From: Phycisphaerales bacterium
Lineage (GTDB): Bacteria > Planctomycetota > Phycisphaerae > Phycisphaerales > UBA1924
Assembly (NCBI GenBank): GCA_020847535.1
Contig: JADLBU010000101.1
Span: forward strand, 1-52,964
Length of the DNA: 52,964 nucleotides
Direction of reading: 5' to 3'
The notes beneath the pieces are model-generated. The model worked only from the letters and a program-made list of their open reading frames with translations. It was not told the origin of the DNA and did not search any database. This document shows, in pieces, positions 15,642-24,957 of this stretch. Position 1 is the first letter of the stretch, and the number at the start of each line of letters is the position of its first letter. The position numbers and the translations under genes were made by a program.

Positions 15642-16195
15642 CGCCTTACTCGGTGCAGTGGATGCAGGGGCATTTTGGCCCAGCTATCCCACCTCACTTG
15701 CATTCCGCCATCCTTGATCTTCCTGCATCATTCTGGATCATCACTCATGTGTATTTCGCTTCGCTCGGGGAATAAGGGCCTTTATCCCCTGCATCCTCTG
15801 CGGATCGGCGTGCATTCCCGCCACGCGGGCCGCCAGCGGCGTGCAGTGGGCACCGGAGGCCGGCTGACGCGCCGAACGGGCCCCGGTCGGGGCGGTCGGG
15901 CAGGGGGGTGCCGACCGGGGTCCGAACGGGGGTCGGCAAGGTACTACCGGAGGGGGCCGGTGCATAAGACGGCAACAAGGCTCCGTGGTGGGGTCCGTTA
16001 GGGGGTAGTGGAATCGGCAGTGCACCTTGCGCCACGGCCCGCCCCCATGCGGCGTGGGCGTACTAACGCCGACCCCAACAAATCGTGCCAGGGTGGTAAA
16101 GAGCCTGTTGACGCGCGCGCGCCGACCGATTACCGTTCGTGCGGCGGCGTCTAGGCTGATCCGATGGCGGTCGGGTTGGCGGACAGGCACGTTCG
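15642..16195. other. 554-bp non-coding region, possible replication origin
   Basis: No convincing gene. The left part has five TGCAT/ATGCA elements in ~155 bp (about 15662, 15699, 15724, 15790, 15811). The centre is extremely G-rich, with five or more G runs, and has an inverted repeat TGCCGACC (15909-15916) / GGTCGGCA (15931-15938). The right end holds the candidate late promoter. Position next to the primase-helicase suits an origin; this is inference. Confidence 0.4.
16108..16136 (+). promoter_or_regulatory. Candidate late promoter
   Basis: TTGACG (16108-16113), exact 17-nt spacer, TACCGT (16131-16136, 3 of 6). It lies 60 nt upstream of the first late gene (16196) at the junction of the non-coding region and the lysis/structural block. 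The -10 is weak, so an activator would be expected. Confidence 0.4.
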
Positions 16196-16798
16196 ATGTT
16201 CGGTCCCTCCCGTCTCGTCGGGTTCACCCGCTCGCTGTTCATTTCGATCATGGCCGTGGCGGCGCTGCTCGCGTGTGTTGCGTGCCAGGAGGTCGGCGGC
16301 GCTTATCGCCAGGACGCGATGAGCACGAATTCTCGGCCGCGAAGTCCCAACCGAATCGGGCTCGCCCAGGCCGAGGGCACCCGCGGGCGCGATTGGAACT
16401 ACAACCTCGAATCCGCGGGATCGGCGGCCTACACCGAGTTCAATCCTGATGGCTCCATGACACGCGCCGCGCAGGGTACTCCCACGCGCGATCTCTTCGT
16501 CACTCTCCCCAACGGCATGAAGATGACGTGGAGCTCGGGCGCCGACATTACGCTCAAGGGCTTGCACATCGAGCAGCAGGGGGCGAACGAGTTCACCGCA
16601 TCGGCGGATGAATTCGGCACCTCGACCAGCGGTCCGCAGCGTGCGATGAACGAGGCGATCGCCGAGCTCGTGCCGGCGTGGGTGTCGCTCACCGACGCGG
16701 AACGCGAAGCGCACCTGGCCGATCTCGAAGCGGCGAAGGAAGCTGGCGACACGCTAGCGCCGATCCTGCTGGCCATCCTGAAATCCATCGGCGTCTGA
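16196..16798 (+). CDS. Phage lipoprotein at the head of the late block
   Basis: 200 aa, ATG 16196. The signal region ends in a lipobox LLAC with possible lipidated Cys28, just before a second Cys (LLACVACQE). The mature part has a soluble segment (FVTLPNGMKMTWSSGADITL) and helical C-terminus (SLTDAEREAHLADLEAAKEA). It is followed by the holin-like gene, so an outer-membrane spanin-like or lysis-associated role is possible. No spanin motif is certain. Confidence 0.6.
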   Translation: MFGPSRLVGFTRSLFISIMAVAALLACVACQEVGGAYRQDAMSTNSRPRSPNRIGLAQAEGTRGRDWNYNLESAGSAAYTEFNPDGSMTRAAQGTPTRDLFVTLPNGMKMTWSSGADITLKGLHIEQQGANEFTASADEFGTSTSGPQRAMNEAIAELVPAWVSLTDAEREAHLADLEAAKEAGDTLAPILLAILKSIGV

Positions 16799-16834
16799 GC
16801 CGCGGCTGTTTGCGCATCACCCGGGGAGCCGCGC

Positions 16835-17113
16835 ATGGACGCACAGGCATTCACACTCATCATCCAAGGCGGGAGCTTCGGGCTCCTGGCGTGGTTCTTC
16901 GTCTTCGGCTTCCGGATGCTGCTCGATCGCTTTGACAAACACGCGGACAAGCGGGGCGAGGAGCACAAGGCGGTTGTCGGCGAGCTCGTGACTCAGTTTC
17001 GTGAGGACCGTCGAGAGGATCGTGAGGCGCTGGCGGAGCACGGCAAGTCGATCGACCGCCTCTGCGATCAAGTCGGTGAAGTGACGCGAGACAAGTGCAA
17101 GGCCGGTGGCTGA
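16835..17113 (+). CDS. Holin-like single-TM protein
   Basis: 92 aa, ATG 16835 with GGGGAG 6 nt upstream. One N-terminal transmembrane helix (GSFGLLAWFFVFGFRMLLDR) is followed by a long charged coiled-coil tail (EDRREDREALAEHGKSIDRL). This layout matches BhlA/UviB-type holin-like proteins. Lysis function is inferred. No endolysin gene was recognised beside it. Confidence 0.55.
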   Translation: MDAQAFTLIIQGGSFGLLAWFFVFGFRMLLDRFDKHADKRGEEHKAVVGELVTQFREDRREDREALAEHGKSIDRLCDQVGEVTRDKCKAGG

Positions 17114-17137
17114 ATCAACTGAACGGAGTATTCGGCG

Positions 17138-19687
17138 ATGGCGGACATTTTCATCGATGGCGAGAATGGCAATAACGCCAACGCGGGCACGGAAGCGTCG
17201 CCTCGCGCAAACTTCGATGGCCTCACACTGAGCGCCGCGAATAACTACTGGGTCGGCAACGATATTCGCCCCAACACTCTCGGCGGTGTGATCCTGAATG
17301 TGTCCGGCATACCTGATATCAAGATCAGGCAATGGCGTCGCAACGGCATCAACCGCGGTGTGCTCCGCGGCGACATACCGGTAACAACCTGGACGAAGAC
17401 GGCGGGCAAGACGAATATTTACGAAGCGGCCATCGGCTTGAGTAAAGGCTTGCAGTCGACTCCATCGACGACTTCGGTGATGCTCGGAGCGGGCATTCGT
17501 GTTGATAGTTGGGGCGATGATGCCTGCTTCCTCCGCAACGTCGCCTTTACAACAGATCTCAATACCACTCTCACATCGCTGGATTCCACCAACTGGGGTT
17601 ATTACTACGACGACAGCGGTTCCGGCAAGCTGTATGTGAACCTCAAGGGCGCCGTGCCCACCGATGCCAAAGGTGTGAACCAGGTCACATACACCACTGC
17701 AGGCATCAACCTCGTGACATTTGCCAACTGCGATCGGCTCTTCCTCGAAGGTTTCGCAGTGCGGTGGGCCAACGACCAAACGGCCGGTCTTGGCTATGGC
17801 ATCAATCTGCAGACATGCCTCGATGTTATGTTGTTTGATATTGAGGCTTCTGGATCCGGCTATCACCCGTTCGGCGTGACGGGTGGCAAATCGACGGGCC
17901 GTACTGAATACTGCGTCTGGCGCGGCTCTTGCAACTCTGGATCCTGCGCGGTGTGGTATGGCCAGAACACCAGCGTCGGAGGCATCGTCAACTTCCAGTC
18001 GATATTGCGGCCGCATCCTCGCATCGATCCCGATGGCATTCCGCATAACACCACATCCACGATCCATGGCGCTATCAGTCATACGAGCGACACGGCGAAT
18101 CCGCCTGTGACCTACACCATAGACGATGTCTGGTGGGACCACACTGTGTGCTATGGCCGGCCCGATTGCGGTGGAGGCTTGACGGGCTGGACGGTCGATC
18201 AGGCCAAGCGCCCGAGCTCGCGTGGGAACGCGCGAATCTCTGACAACTACGGCTTCCATGTGGTTGATTCTGCGTACCTTCGTGGTGTCTCGCTCGTTGG
18301 CGGTGACTCGATCGACTACATCCGGACCAAGATCGTACTGCTAAATTGCTCGGCATCTAAGGCCAGCTACGCAAGTGGGACCGGGGCTGGCACGGGCGCG
18401 ATCAGACCGACCCGCACTCTCAACGGCGACAATTACATGCGGTTCGATTCCTGTTTCATCTGCTTTCAGATGGATCAGGATCCGGGCTCGGTGGGAGAGC
18501 GCGGCTTTGCGATGGTGGCGCAGCCTGGCTCAACTGGCACGGGTCCGGATGGGGTTAGCATCGCCGAAGTCGTTGTGATCAACAGCACCATCATGAACAC
18601 CGGTGTACCCACGCCCAACGGCGTGAAGGCTCTGGTGTTCCAGCAGCAGGCATCGAACGCTCGGACTTACATGTCGCCGCTTCAGAGCATTTGGGCGCAT
18701 GTGAATCCGCGGGCATCGGGCGAATTCCTTCGGCTGATTACCAATGACAACAACTTGCCCAACGACCATGTGCCCTTCCAGGACTGTGTGTATTACGGGA
18801 TCGCCACATCGAGTGCGGCTGGTAATCCCTATTCAGCGAACGCGACGAGGCATATTCAGTCGGAATGGCTTGCCACGGTCGACATCGCGGGAATTGCGCC
18901 TGGCAGCTCGCCTTTCTTCTATGGCGGCGCATCGCCGTGGTATCAGCTCGCAAGTGCGTTTATCCCAACAGTCAAGAACGTGGGTGGCGCAACGGAAGCT
19001 GGTATCAAGCAAACGCGCTACACGGGCCAGTACGGTTGCGATCAATTCGGCCTTGGAATCGACGACTTGTTTGCGAGTTCTGGCTCCATCGCCGACCCGC
19101 GTGTGATCGACTTGCTTCAGGGAGAAACCATGAACAGAACGATGGAAGCGTTCGGCTACTCCGATTCGGCCGACGCATCGGGGGCAGGATATTCGTCCGT
19201 CAACACTCATTACGCAACGGTCGATGCCGCACTGGCTGCGATCGGTGGATCAGCGTATGTGCCGATGGGCGAAGTGAATGGGCCGCGGCGTGCCGACCTG
19301 CTCTTGGTAGGTGTCGGCGCAGACGCGACAACGGTGCGAGAGAAGTTGTATCGGGTGACATCGAGTTCCCCGGCGATCCCAGGCTCGCAGATCATGCTGG
19401 AGTACATCGGCGAGCACACGGCGACGCTGGGCACCGATGCGGTGACCAACGGCCGCGCGAATCACGTATACGCGAAGTCGGCGTCGTTCGCGGGATCGGG
19501 GCTGCTGAACAAGCTGGCCGGTGTGGACGAGAGCAACCTGGCGTTCGGCGTCGGCGGGGCGGGATCGCCCTGCGGCATCACGCTCCCTCACACCGCCAAC
19601 GCGATCGGGATCCTGCGCGTTCGCGCCAAGGGCGCGTCGAGCCCGGCGACGTCGGTGGGTGGGATGCACCGGCGATGGACGCCTTGA
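17138..19687 (+). CDS. Beta-helix tailspike-like protein
   Basis: 849 aa, ATG 17138 (GGAG 9 nt upstream). It starts MADIFIDGENGNNANAGTEA, the usual opening of phage parallel beta-helix proteins that unfold a 'repeat-of-features' surface. The central ~550 residues are rich in short Asn/Gly/Ser turns and beta strands (GNARISDNYGFHVVDSAYLR). A likely role is receptor recognition and perhaps polysaccharide degradation at the tail. Catalytic residues cannot be assigned. Its place upstream of the terminase, away from the tail operon, is unusual. Confidence 0.65.
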   Translation: MADIFIDGENGNNANAGTEASPRANFDGLTLSAANNYWVGNDIRPNTLGGVILNVSGIPDIKIRQWRRNGINRGVLRGDIPVTTWTKTAGKTNIYEAAIGLSKGLQSTPSTTSVMLGAGIRVDSWGDDACFLRNVAFTTDLNTTLTSLDSTNWGYYYDDSGSGKLYVNLKGAVPTDAKGVNQVTYTTAGINLVTFANCDRLFLEGFAVRWANDQTAGLGYGINLQTCLDVMLFDIEASGSGYHPFGVTGGKSTGRTEYCVWRGSCNSGSCAVWYGQNTSVGGIVNFQSILRPHPRIDPDGIPHNTTSTIHGAISHTSDTANPPVTYTIDDVWWDHTVCYGRPDCGGGLTGWTVDQAKRPSSRGNARISDNYGFHVVDSAYLRGVSLVGGDSIDYIRTKIVLLNCSASKASYASGTGAGTGAIRPTRTLNGDNYMRFDSCFICFQMDQDPGSVGERGFAMVAQPGSTGTGPDGVSIAEVVVINSTIMNTGVPTPNGVKALVFQQQASNARTYMSPLQSIWAHVNPRASGEFLRLITNDNNLPNDHVPFQDCVYYGIATSSAAGNPYSANATRHIQSEWLATVDIAGIAPGSSPFFYGGASPWYQLASAFIPTVKNVGGATEAGIKQTRYTGQYGCDQFGLGIDDLFASSGSIADPRVIDLLQGETMNRTMEAFGYSDSADASGAGYSSVNTHYATVDAALAAIGGSAYVPMGEVNGPRRADLLLVGVGADATTVREKLYRVTSSSPAIPGSQIMLEYIGEHTATLGTDAVTNGRANHVYAKSASFAGSGLLNKLAGVDESNLAFGVGGAGSPCGITLPHTANAIGILRVRAKGASSPATSVGGMHRRWTP

Positions 19688-19717
19688 AACCTGGGACGGG
19701 TATGCACGGAGGCAGAC

Positions 19718-20035
19718 ATGCAGGCTGGTGATCAAGTTCTCGTTGGTACACCGTCCGACGCGACGGCGGCCGCCCTCACGGCGCTGGGAATCAAAGCAGA
19801 GTTCGGCTTGCGGGCCGTTCTCGTCGAGATCCAGCTCCCGGAAGAAACAGGTATCAGGGCTGGCGACTATCTGATCGTCGCCGATGGCTCGGCACAGGTC
19901 GGCGACCAGGTGCTCGAGCGCACGGCCGCTGGGTGGGCGGTGCGGAGATTGGACGCCATATCGCCGAAGGCTGAGCCGGGCGCGCACATCCTTCGCGCCC
20001 TGGTCCGTTCCTATCCCCGATCCAAACGGCCATGA
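19718..20035 (+). CDS. Small phage protein next to the terminase
   Basis: 105 aa, ATG 19718 with GGAGG 6 nt upstream. Contains a hydrophobic beta-rich middle (FGLRAVLVEIQLPEETGIRA, GDYLIVADGS). No recognised family. It overlaps the small terminase start (ATGA, 20032-20035). It may be a head-completion or regulator protein. Confidence 0.5.
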   Translation: MQAGDQVLVGTPSDATAAALTALGIKAEFGLRAVLVEIQLPEETGIRAGDYLIVADGSAQVGDQVLERTAAGWAVRRLDAISPKAEPGAHILRALVRSYPRSKRP

Positions 20036-20871
20036 GCGATGATGGCGCCTCAATCACCGACAACCAAGCGGCCGTAGATCCGGGCGAGCCGTGGGTGGGC
20101 GCTGCGCAGGTGAAGGCACATACTGGCTTCCAGATCCGCGCCGTCTACACGTGGCCTGGCCTTGGCTGTCCGCACCGAAAGATCAGGCAGGGCAGTCGTG
20201 ATCGGATCGAGTTTCAGATCTCGGCGGTGGAGGCGTGGCGCCGTAGCCAGGGACTCGACGTCGCCAAGATTGCGGCAGGTCAGACTGCCGGCAGCGTGGC
20301 GGCTACGAAGCACACGCGCGACATGTTCGAGACGATGAGTCGGCAGCCGTCAGGCGCGAATGGACAAGCGCCGAAGGCGGAACCGGGCCCGTCCGATCTG
20401 CGTCAATCCATTGCCGATGTGATCACCAACCGGCCGCTGCTCGGCGATCCGGCGGCGATCCAGCGATGGGCAACGGCGGTGAGCAAGCTGCAGGTCGAGA
20501 TTCGGCGGCTCGACGATCACGAGTTCCGGCTTGATCAGCGGCGGGGCAAGTTCATCGAGCGTGCCCGGGCAACGGATGTCGTGCGCTCGCTATGCGAGGC
20601 GCTCGTGAGCGCATTCGAAAGTGTTTCCGAAACGCTCTCGAAGCGGGCATGGCGCGAGCTCTCGGTCCATCCCGAGGCGGCGGGCGACATGGATGTATTC
20701 CTGGGGGTAATGCAACGCGCCTTCGGGGAGGAGTTGGATGCGAGCCGCTCCAGGCTGGTGTCAGAGCACGAAACGCTCCTGACTGGAATCGAGTCGGCCG
20801 GCAGCGAGATGCTCGCCGTGTCGGTGGGCGAGATGTTCAGCGAAACGGCTTCTACCGAGGAGGCGGCCTAG
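20032..20871 (+). CDS. Terminase small subunit (Nu1-like)
   Basis: 279 aa, ATG 20032. It lies directly before the large terminase and has an N-terminal DNA-binding-like region (WVGAAQVKAHTGFQIRAVY, then WRRSQGLDVAKI) followed by long helices (LSKRAWRELSVHPEAAGDMD). This fits a Nu1/gp1-type small terminase that recognises the packaging site. The assignment rests mainly on gene order and fold feel. The stop and the next GTG share one base (TAGTG). Confidence 0.65.
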   Translation: MSDDGASITDNQAAVDPGEPWVGAAQVKAHTGFQIRAVYTWPGLGCPHRKIRQGSRDRIEFQISAVEAWRRSQGLDVAKIAAGQTAGSVAATKHTRDMFETMSRQPSGANGQAPKAEPGPSDLRQSIADVITNRPLLGDPAAIQRWATAVSKLQVEIRRLDDHEFRLDQRRGKFIERARATDVVRSLCEALVSAFESVSETLSKRAWRELSVHPEAAGDMDVFLGVMQRAFGEELDASRSRLVSEHETLLTGIESAGSEMLAVSVGEMFSETASTEEAA

Positions 20872-22886
20872 TGGTCATGCAGGCCGCATCAAGCTCATCA
20901 CCGATCGCGAGGGCGCACGAGCGCCTGCGGTTGGACCGTCACGATTGCCGCATGCTCCGTCGCGGGCTCGAGGCGCTCCGCCCGCCGGAACGCCTCCGGC
21001 CTAGCCAGTACATCACCAAGCACATCCGTCTCTCGAAGAAGCAAACCACCGAGCCGGGGCCGATGAACCTCGACCGCTTCCCGTGGTCGATCGACCTGGC
21101 GGATATCGAATTTAACTGGCCCACCAAACGCGGCGTGATCGCAAAGAAGCCGTCGCAGTATGGACACACGACCATTCGTATGGCGGCGATCGCCGAGATG
21201 ACCAGGCGGTATCGGGGTGACGCGCTCTACATCATCGGGAAGAAAGACAAAGCCACGGAGAAGGCCGACCGCGACTTTGCCAACATGGTGAAGGAATCGC
21301 CTGATGTGCAGCGTCGGTTTCAAGAGGCGCAGGACGACGGCGAGCGAACGACCCTCACTTCGATTCCGCACAGCAACGGCCGCGTCGACTTCATTGGCGC
21401 CCGATCTGCCCCGGACCTGAGCTCGACGCCGTATCGCTTCGTCTTCGGGGATGAGTACGAGCAGGCGATGGATGCGTTCCCGTCCGGATACGGCGATCTG
21501 TACATCTTCATGACCGGCCGCCAGAGTTTCTTCTCGGGATTCACGTGGCTGGAGTTGTGGAGCCACCCGCGGTACAAGGGCCAGGGCATCGACCTGAAGT
21601 TCACGACGGCTTCGACCGAGCATGAGTGGGCGTGGGATTGTCCGCATTGCGGCGAGCCGGTTTTTCCGCGGTGGTCGTGCGTGCATCACACGCGAACCCG
21701 CGAGGATGGCCGCCCCGATCCGGAGTCGGCGGAGTTCCGTTGTCCATCGTGCGCGGCGGTGATCACCGACAACGAGCGATATCGCGCGGTGTGGCCGCCG
21801 CGGCTTGGCGGCACGGGCCGGTTTGCCACGAAGCTCTCGCCGGAGGAGCAGGCGGCCAGGCCCTACGTCGGCGTGTGGTATCACGGGTTGTCAAGCCCGT
21901 ACAAGACGGTAAAGCACTTCGCCCGGCTCATGGCTGGCTGCAGCACGGCGAAAGAGCGGATGACGGTTCTCAACCTGCATATGGGTGAGGATTACGAGCA
22001 GGCACTCGAAAACGTCACCGTGGTCAACGTGAAAGATCGCGTGCAGGTCGCCGAGCGGATCGTCGTTCCGGGCGGCCCGCTGGGAGTTCAGTTTCTTGCG
22101 GTGGGTGTTGACGTTCAGTATCCGCCGGAGCGGCCAACGCTGTATGCATCGGCAATCGCGTTTGCGCCCGCGATGGCTTACGTCGTGGCGATGGAGCGGA
22201 TCTCTGGTTTTGCCGCGATGTTTGATTGGCTCGGCATGCTGTCGATTCCCGTGGCTCACCCTCCAGGATTCGCCGGGCCCGCGAACCTTGGCGTGCGCAT
22301 AGCCACGTTCGACAGCAAATGGGAGACCGGCATCGTCTGCGACAACCTGCGCGGGCAGAGTCGCTATTCGGCGGTGAACAACTCGCGTATTCGCCTGCTG
22401 CCGGTCCAGTTCGAGGCTCACCTGCATCGTGCTAATCCGGTCGTCGAAGTGCCGCTCGAAAAGCAGATGCATCCGATCCATCGGCAGCTTGGCCCGCTGG
22501 AGCGCTTCCAGCTCAACCGGCACACGTTCGTCGATCGCACGATGAGGCGGTTTGCCGAGAAGCAGGTCGTCGTGTTGTGCCGGCCGCCGGACGACTTCGA
22601 GGCCCACATGACCGCGAACGTCCTGGTACCGAAGAAATCGCGGCACAACTTCGATACCGACGAGCTCGTGTGGGAGCTGATCGACAAGCGCCACGACGAC
22701 TGGTGCATGTCGATGGTTTACGCGGAGGCGGGCGCCGCGATCAAAGAGGGACTCGACCGTTTGCATCAGACCGAGCTGCTTGAAGCGGAAGCGGCGAGGC
22801 AGCGCGACGCGCGGGAGCCCGCGCGTCCGTCGTATTTCAGCAGGCACCGCCGCAGTGGCGGGTATTGGAATCGCGGAGGTTTCTAG
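20871..22886 (+). CDS. Terminase large subunit (lambda gpA-like)
   Basis: 671 aa from GTG 20871, preferred over ATG 20877 because GAGGAGG lies 6 nt upstream. ATPase: Walker A-like KKPSQYGHTTIR (~90-101) and Walker B RFVFGDEYEQ (~186-195). A zinc-ribbon insert CPHCGEPVFPRW...CPSCAAVI (~253-293) is typical of gpA-type enzymes. The nuclease domain starts at FLAVGVDVQYPPERP (~408). It cleaves and packages DNA with the small subunit and portal. The order TerS-TerL-(insert)-gpW-portal supports a lambda-like system. Confidence 0.9.
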   Translation: MVMQAASSSSPIARAHERLRLDRHDCRMLRRGLEALRPPERLRPSQYITKHIRLSKKQTTEPGPMNLDRFPWSIDLADIEFNWPTKRGVIAKKPSQYGHTTIRMAAIAEMTRRYRGDALYIIGKKDKATEKADRDFANMVKESPDVQRRFQEAQDDGERTTLTSIPHSNGRVDFIGARSAPDLSSTPYRFVFGDEYEQAMDAFPSGYGDLYIFMTGRQSFFSGFTWLELWSHPRYKGQGIDLKFTTASTEHEWAWDCPHCGEPVFPRWSCVHHTRTREDGRPDPESAEFRCPSCAAVITDNERYRAVWPPRLGGTGRFATKLSPEEQAARPYVGVWYHGLSSPYKTVKHFARLMAGCSTAKERMTVLNLHMGEDYEQALENVTVVNVKDRVQVAERIVVPGGPLGVQFLAVGVDVQYPPERPTLYASAIAFAPAMAYVVAMERISGFAAMFDWLGMLSIPVAHPPGFAGPANLGVRIATFDSKWETGIVCDNLRGQSRYSAVNNSRIRLLPVQFEAHLHRANPVVEVPLEKQMHPIHRQLGPLERFQLNRHTFVDRTMRRFAEKQVVVLCRPPDDFEAHMTANVLVPKKSRHNFDTDELVWELIDKRHDDWCMSMVYAEAGAAIKEGLDRLHQTELLEAEAARQRDAREPARPSYFSRHRRSGGYWNRGGF

Positions 22887-22901
22887 CACGGAGTCGAACA
22901 C

Positions 22902-23306
22902 ATGATGTCAAGCAATCCGAAGGGGCCGGGAGATGGGGATGGAACGCTGCTCGGTGGCGCCGGTGGTGGAAGCGGGCAAGGGAGTACGGATCAGAAGGCC
23001 GCTGGGGATGGAGAAACCAAGCCCGGCGGAAACGCTGATGCCAAACCCAGCAACGGCGACCCCAAGGGTGGTCCTAAGCCGCCCGAAGCGAAAATCCCGG
23101 ATTCCAAGCCACCCGAAGCCAAGCCGCAGCCGTCGGCGAAGGCGGCGACCGTCAAGTGCGTGATGTGCCAGAGCCCCCGGTGCGCCACGTACAGCAGCAA
23201 GCCCATTGCGGGCGGCGGCACGATCAACTACCGCAGATGCGAGCAGTGCGGACACCACTTCAAGACCCATCGCGGCCTGAAGGGCGCGGAGTCGTTTGCC
23301 GGCTGA
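22902..23306 (+). CDS. Zinc-ribbon protein with low-complexity N-terminus
   Basis: 134 aa, ATG 22902. The first ~85 residues are Gly/Pro/Lys-rich repeats (KPPEAKIPDSKPPEAKPQP), likely disordered. The last ~45 form a two-CxxC zinc ribbon (KCVMCQSPRCATYSSK, RRCEQCGHHFKTHRG) like Ogr/Delta or transposase-type fingers. It opens the insert between terminase and gpW and overlaps the methyltransferase (TGATG). It may be the insert's own regulator. Confidence 0.55.
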   Translation: MMSSNPKGPGDGDGTLLGGAGGGSGQGSTDQKAAGDGETKPGGNADAKPSNGDPKGGPKPPEAKIPDSKPPEAKPQPSAKAATVKCVMCQSPRCATYSSKPIAGGGTINYRRCEQCGHHFKTHRGLKGAESFAG

Positions 23307-23803
23307 TGAGCGCTTCCTCCCCATCCTTGACCGCGCCGTTCCCCTACTTTGGCGGGAAACGGCGCGTCGCCGAGATGGTGTGGGAGCGTCTCGGTGCCAA
23401 CGTCGACAACTACGTCGAGCCATTCTTCGGATCCGGGGCGGTGCTCCTGGCCCGCCCTGGATTCGATCCCAGCGATCCCCCGGTCGAGACCATCAACGAC
23501 GCCGACTGTTTCGTGGCCAACTTCTGGCGGGCGGTAAAGGCCGTTCCGCAGGAGGTGGCGGCCCTCTGTGACTGGCCGGTGAACGAGGCCGATCTGGAAT
23601 CTCGGCACAAGTGGCTTGTGACCGCCTCGCGGAAGGCCGGGCTCGAGCGCTCCTGCAAGGACGATCCCGACTACTACGACGCACAGGTCGCCGCGTGGTG
23701 GTGCTGGGGGCTCTCGTGCTGGATCGGATCGGGATGGTGTGCGGGCGAGTGGCACGGGCCCGGCGATGGCCGTAATCGAGGCAGCGGAATCAATACAATT
23801 GGG

Positions 23804-23848
23804 GCGGACAGCGGACAGCGGACAGCGGACAGCGGACAGCGGACAGCG
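23804..23848 (+). repeat. Heptanucleotide tandem repeat (gcggaca) x6.4 in the methyltransferase
   Basis: Six full gcggaca copies (23804-23845) plus gcg. The unit is 7 bp, so each copy change shifts the frame by one. In both relevant frames it encodes repeats of the DSGQRTA type without a stop. Slipped-strand change here would move the N-terminal half into the frame of the catalytic half when one copy is lost or two are gained. Confidence 0.95.
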
Positions 23849-24015
23849 AGGGGCGGGGGCACACGCCCCGAGCTCTACAGCCGGCACGGGATCTTCGTCC
23901 GCCAAGCCGCCGGCTCCCACACCTCACCAGCGAGCAGGGAATCAGGCAAGTCGGGTGGGCACGCAGATCCCCGACGTCACGGGGAGCCGCGGGGTGTTGC
24001 GAAGGCGACCGCCCC

Positions 24016-24049
<34 letters not shown>

Positions 24050-24566
24050 TCAGGCGGAAAAATGCCCGACGTCTTCGGCGATCGCGGCATCCACGCCGGG
24101 AGGGATCGAAGTCGGCGAGGGTTCTGACCTGCTGGATTGGTTCGATGCGCTGTCATCTCGGCTCCGTCGAGTGCGTGTTGTCTGCGGTGACTGGTCCCGT
24201 GTCACCGGCCCGAGCGTCACGGTGCATCATGGGATCACCGCCGTGTTCCTCGATCCGCCGTATGCGGACACCGCGGACCGTGATGAGGGGATCTACCGCT
24301 GTGACGACCTGGCGGTGGCCCATGCGGCTCGCCGGTGGGCGATCGAGAACGGCGGCAACCCGATGCTTCGCATCGCGCTCTGCGGATACGAAGGCGAGCA
24401 CGTGCTTCCGCCATCATGGGAGTGCGTGGCGTGGAGTGCGCAGGGTGGGTATGCCAATCGCAGCGAAGGCCAGGGAAAAGCTAATCGTCACCGGGAGCGG
24501 ATCTGGTTCAGCCCGCATTGCGAGAGGCCGTCAGAGATGCTGTTCGGCGCAACATAAGTTTGTAGG

Positions 24567-24582
24567 TGTTCCACGTGGAACA
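24567..24582. promoter_or_regulatory. parS-like centromere site
   Basis: TGTTCCACGTGGAACA is a perfect 16-bp palindrome matching the near-universal ParB-binding consensus TGTTnCACGTGnAACA. It lies in a non-coding gap 10 bp after the methyltransferase stop. No parA or parB gene occurs in the prophage, so host ParB is the expected ligand. The match is direct; the function is inference. Confidence 0.7.
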
Positions 24583-24600
24583 TCATCGCGGGATCACGTT

Positions 24601-24684
24601 GTAAGGTTCGCCTAACACGCGATACGAACGCAAAATGGTAAATTAGGTGTACCTAACATGCAGATATGCTTACCACTCTGGTAA
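24601..24684. promoter_or_regulatory. Cluster of three inverted repeats in the AT-rich gap
   Basis: GTAAGG-ttcg-CCTAAC (24601-24616, one mismatch), TTAGGT-gt-ACCTAA (24643-24656) and TTACCA-ctc-TGGTAA (24670-24684, 3-nt loop). Together with the parS-like site they fill the 172-bp gap 24558-24729. This gap is visibly more AT-rich than its surroundings. They resemble operators; the first two share an AGG/CCT core. Confidence 0.5.
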
Positions 24685-24729
24685 CGAGGCTCTTGAATTG
24701 CAGCGCGCGCAGAGTAGATTCATCGCGCG

Positions 24730-24957
24730 ATGGCAACCGTTGATGACATTCAGCAGCGGATCTCCGAGATTGATTCGCAGATCGCCGCGATCAGGAGCGG
24801 CGGCCAGAGCTATCGCACCTCTGATGGGTTGTTCGTTCAGCGGCCCGATCTCTCGACGCTATACGCCGAGCGGCGCACACTCGAATCCGAGCTTGCAAGC
24901 GCCAAGGGCGGCGGAGGGGTCGTCACGACGAGGCTCAGCTTCCGGAGGCCCGCGTGA
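24730..24957 (+). CDS. gpW-like head-tail joining protein
   Basis: 75 aa, ATG 24730. Two amphipathic helices (VDDIQQRISEIDSQIAAIR and LYAERRTLESELASAK) flank a short beta-type segment (SYRTSDGLFVQRPDL). This is the size and layout of lambda gpW, which plugs the portal before tail attachment. Location before the portal is exactly as in lambda. It overlaps the portal start (GTGA). Confidence 0.7.
   Translation: MATVDDIQQRISEIDSQIAAIRSGGQSYRTSDGLFVQRPDLSTLYAERRTLESELASAKGGGGVVTTRLSFRRPA

Noticed and set aside
23804..23848. Short tandem repeat as a CRISPR array
   Set aside because: The units are 7 bp with no spacers. It is a simple-sequence repeat.
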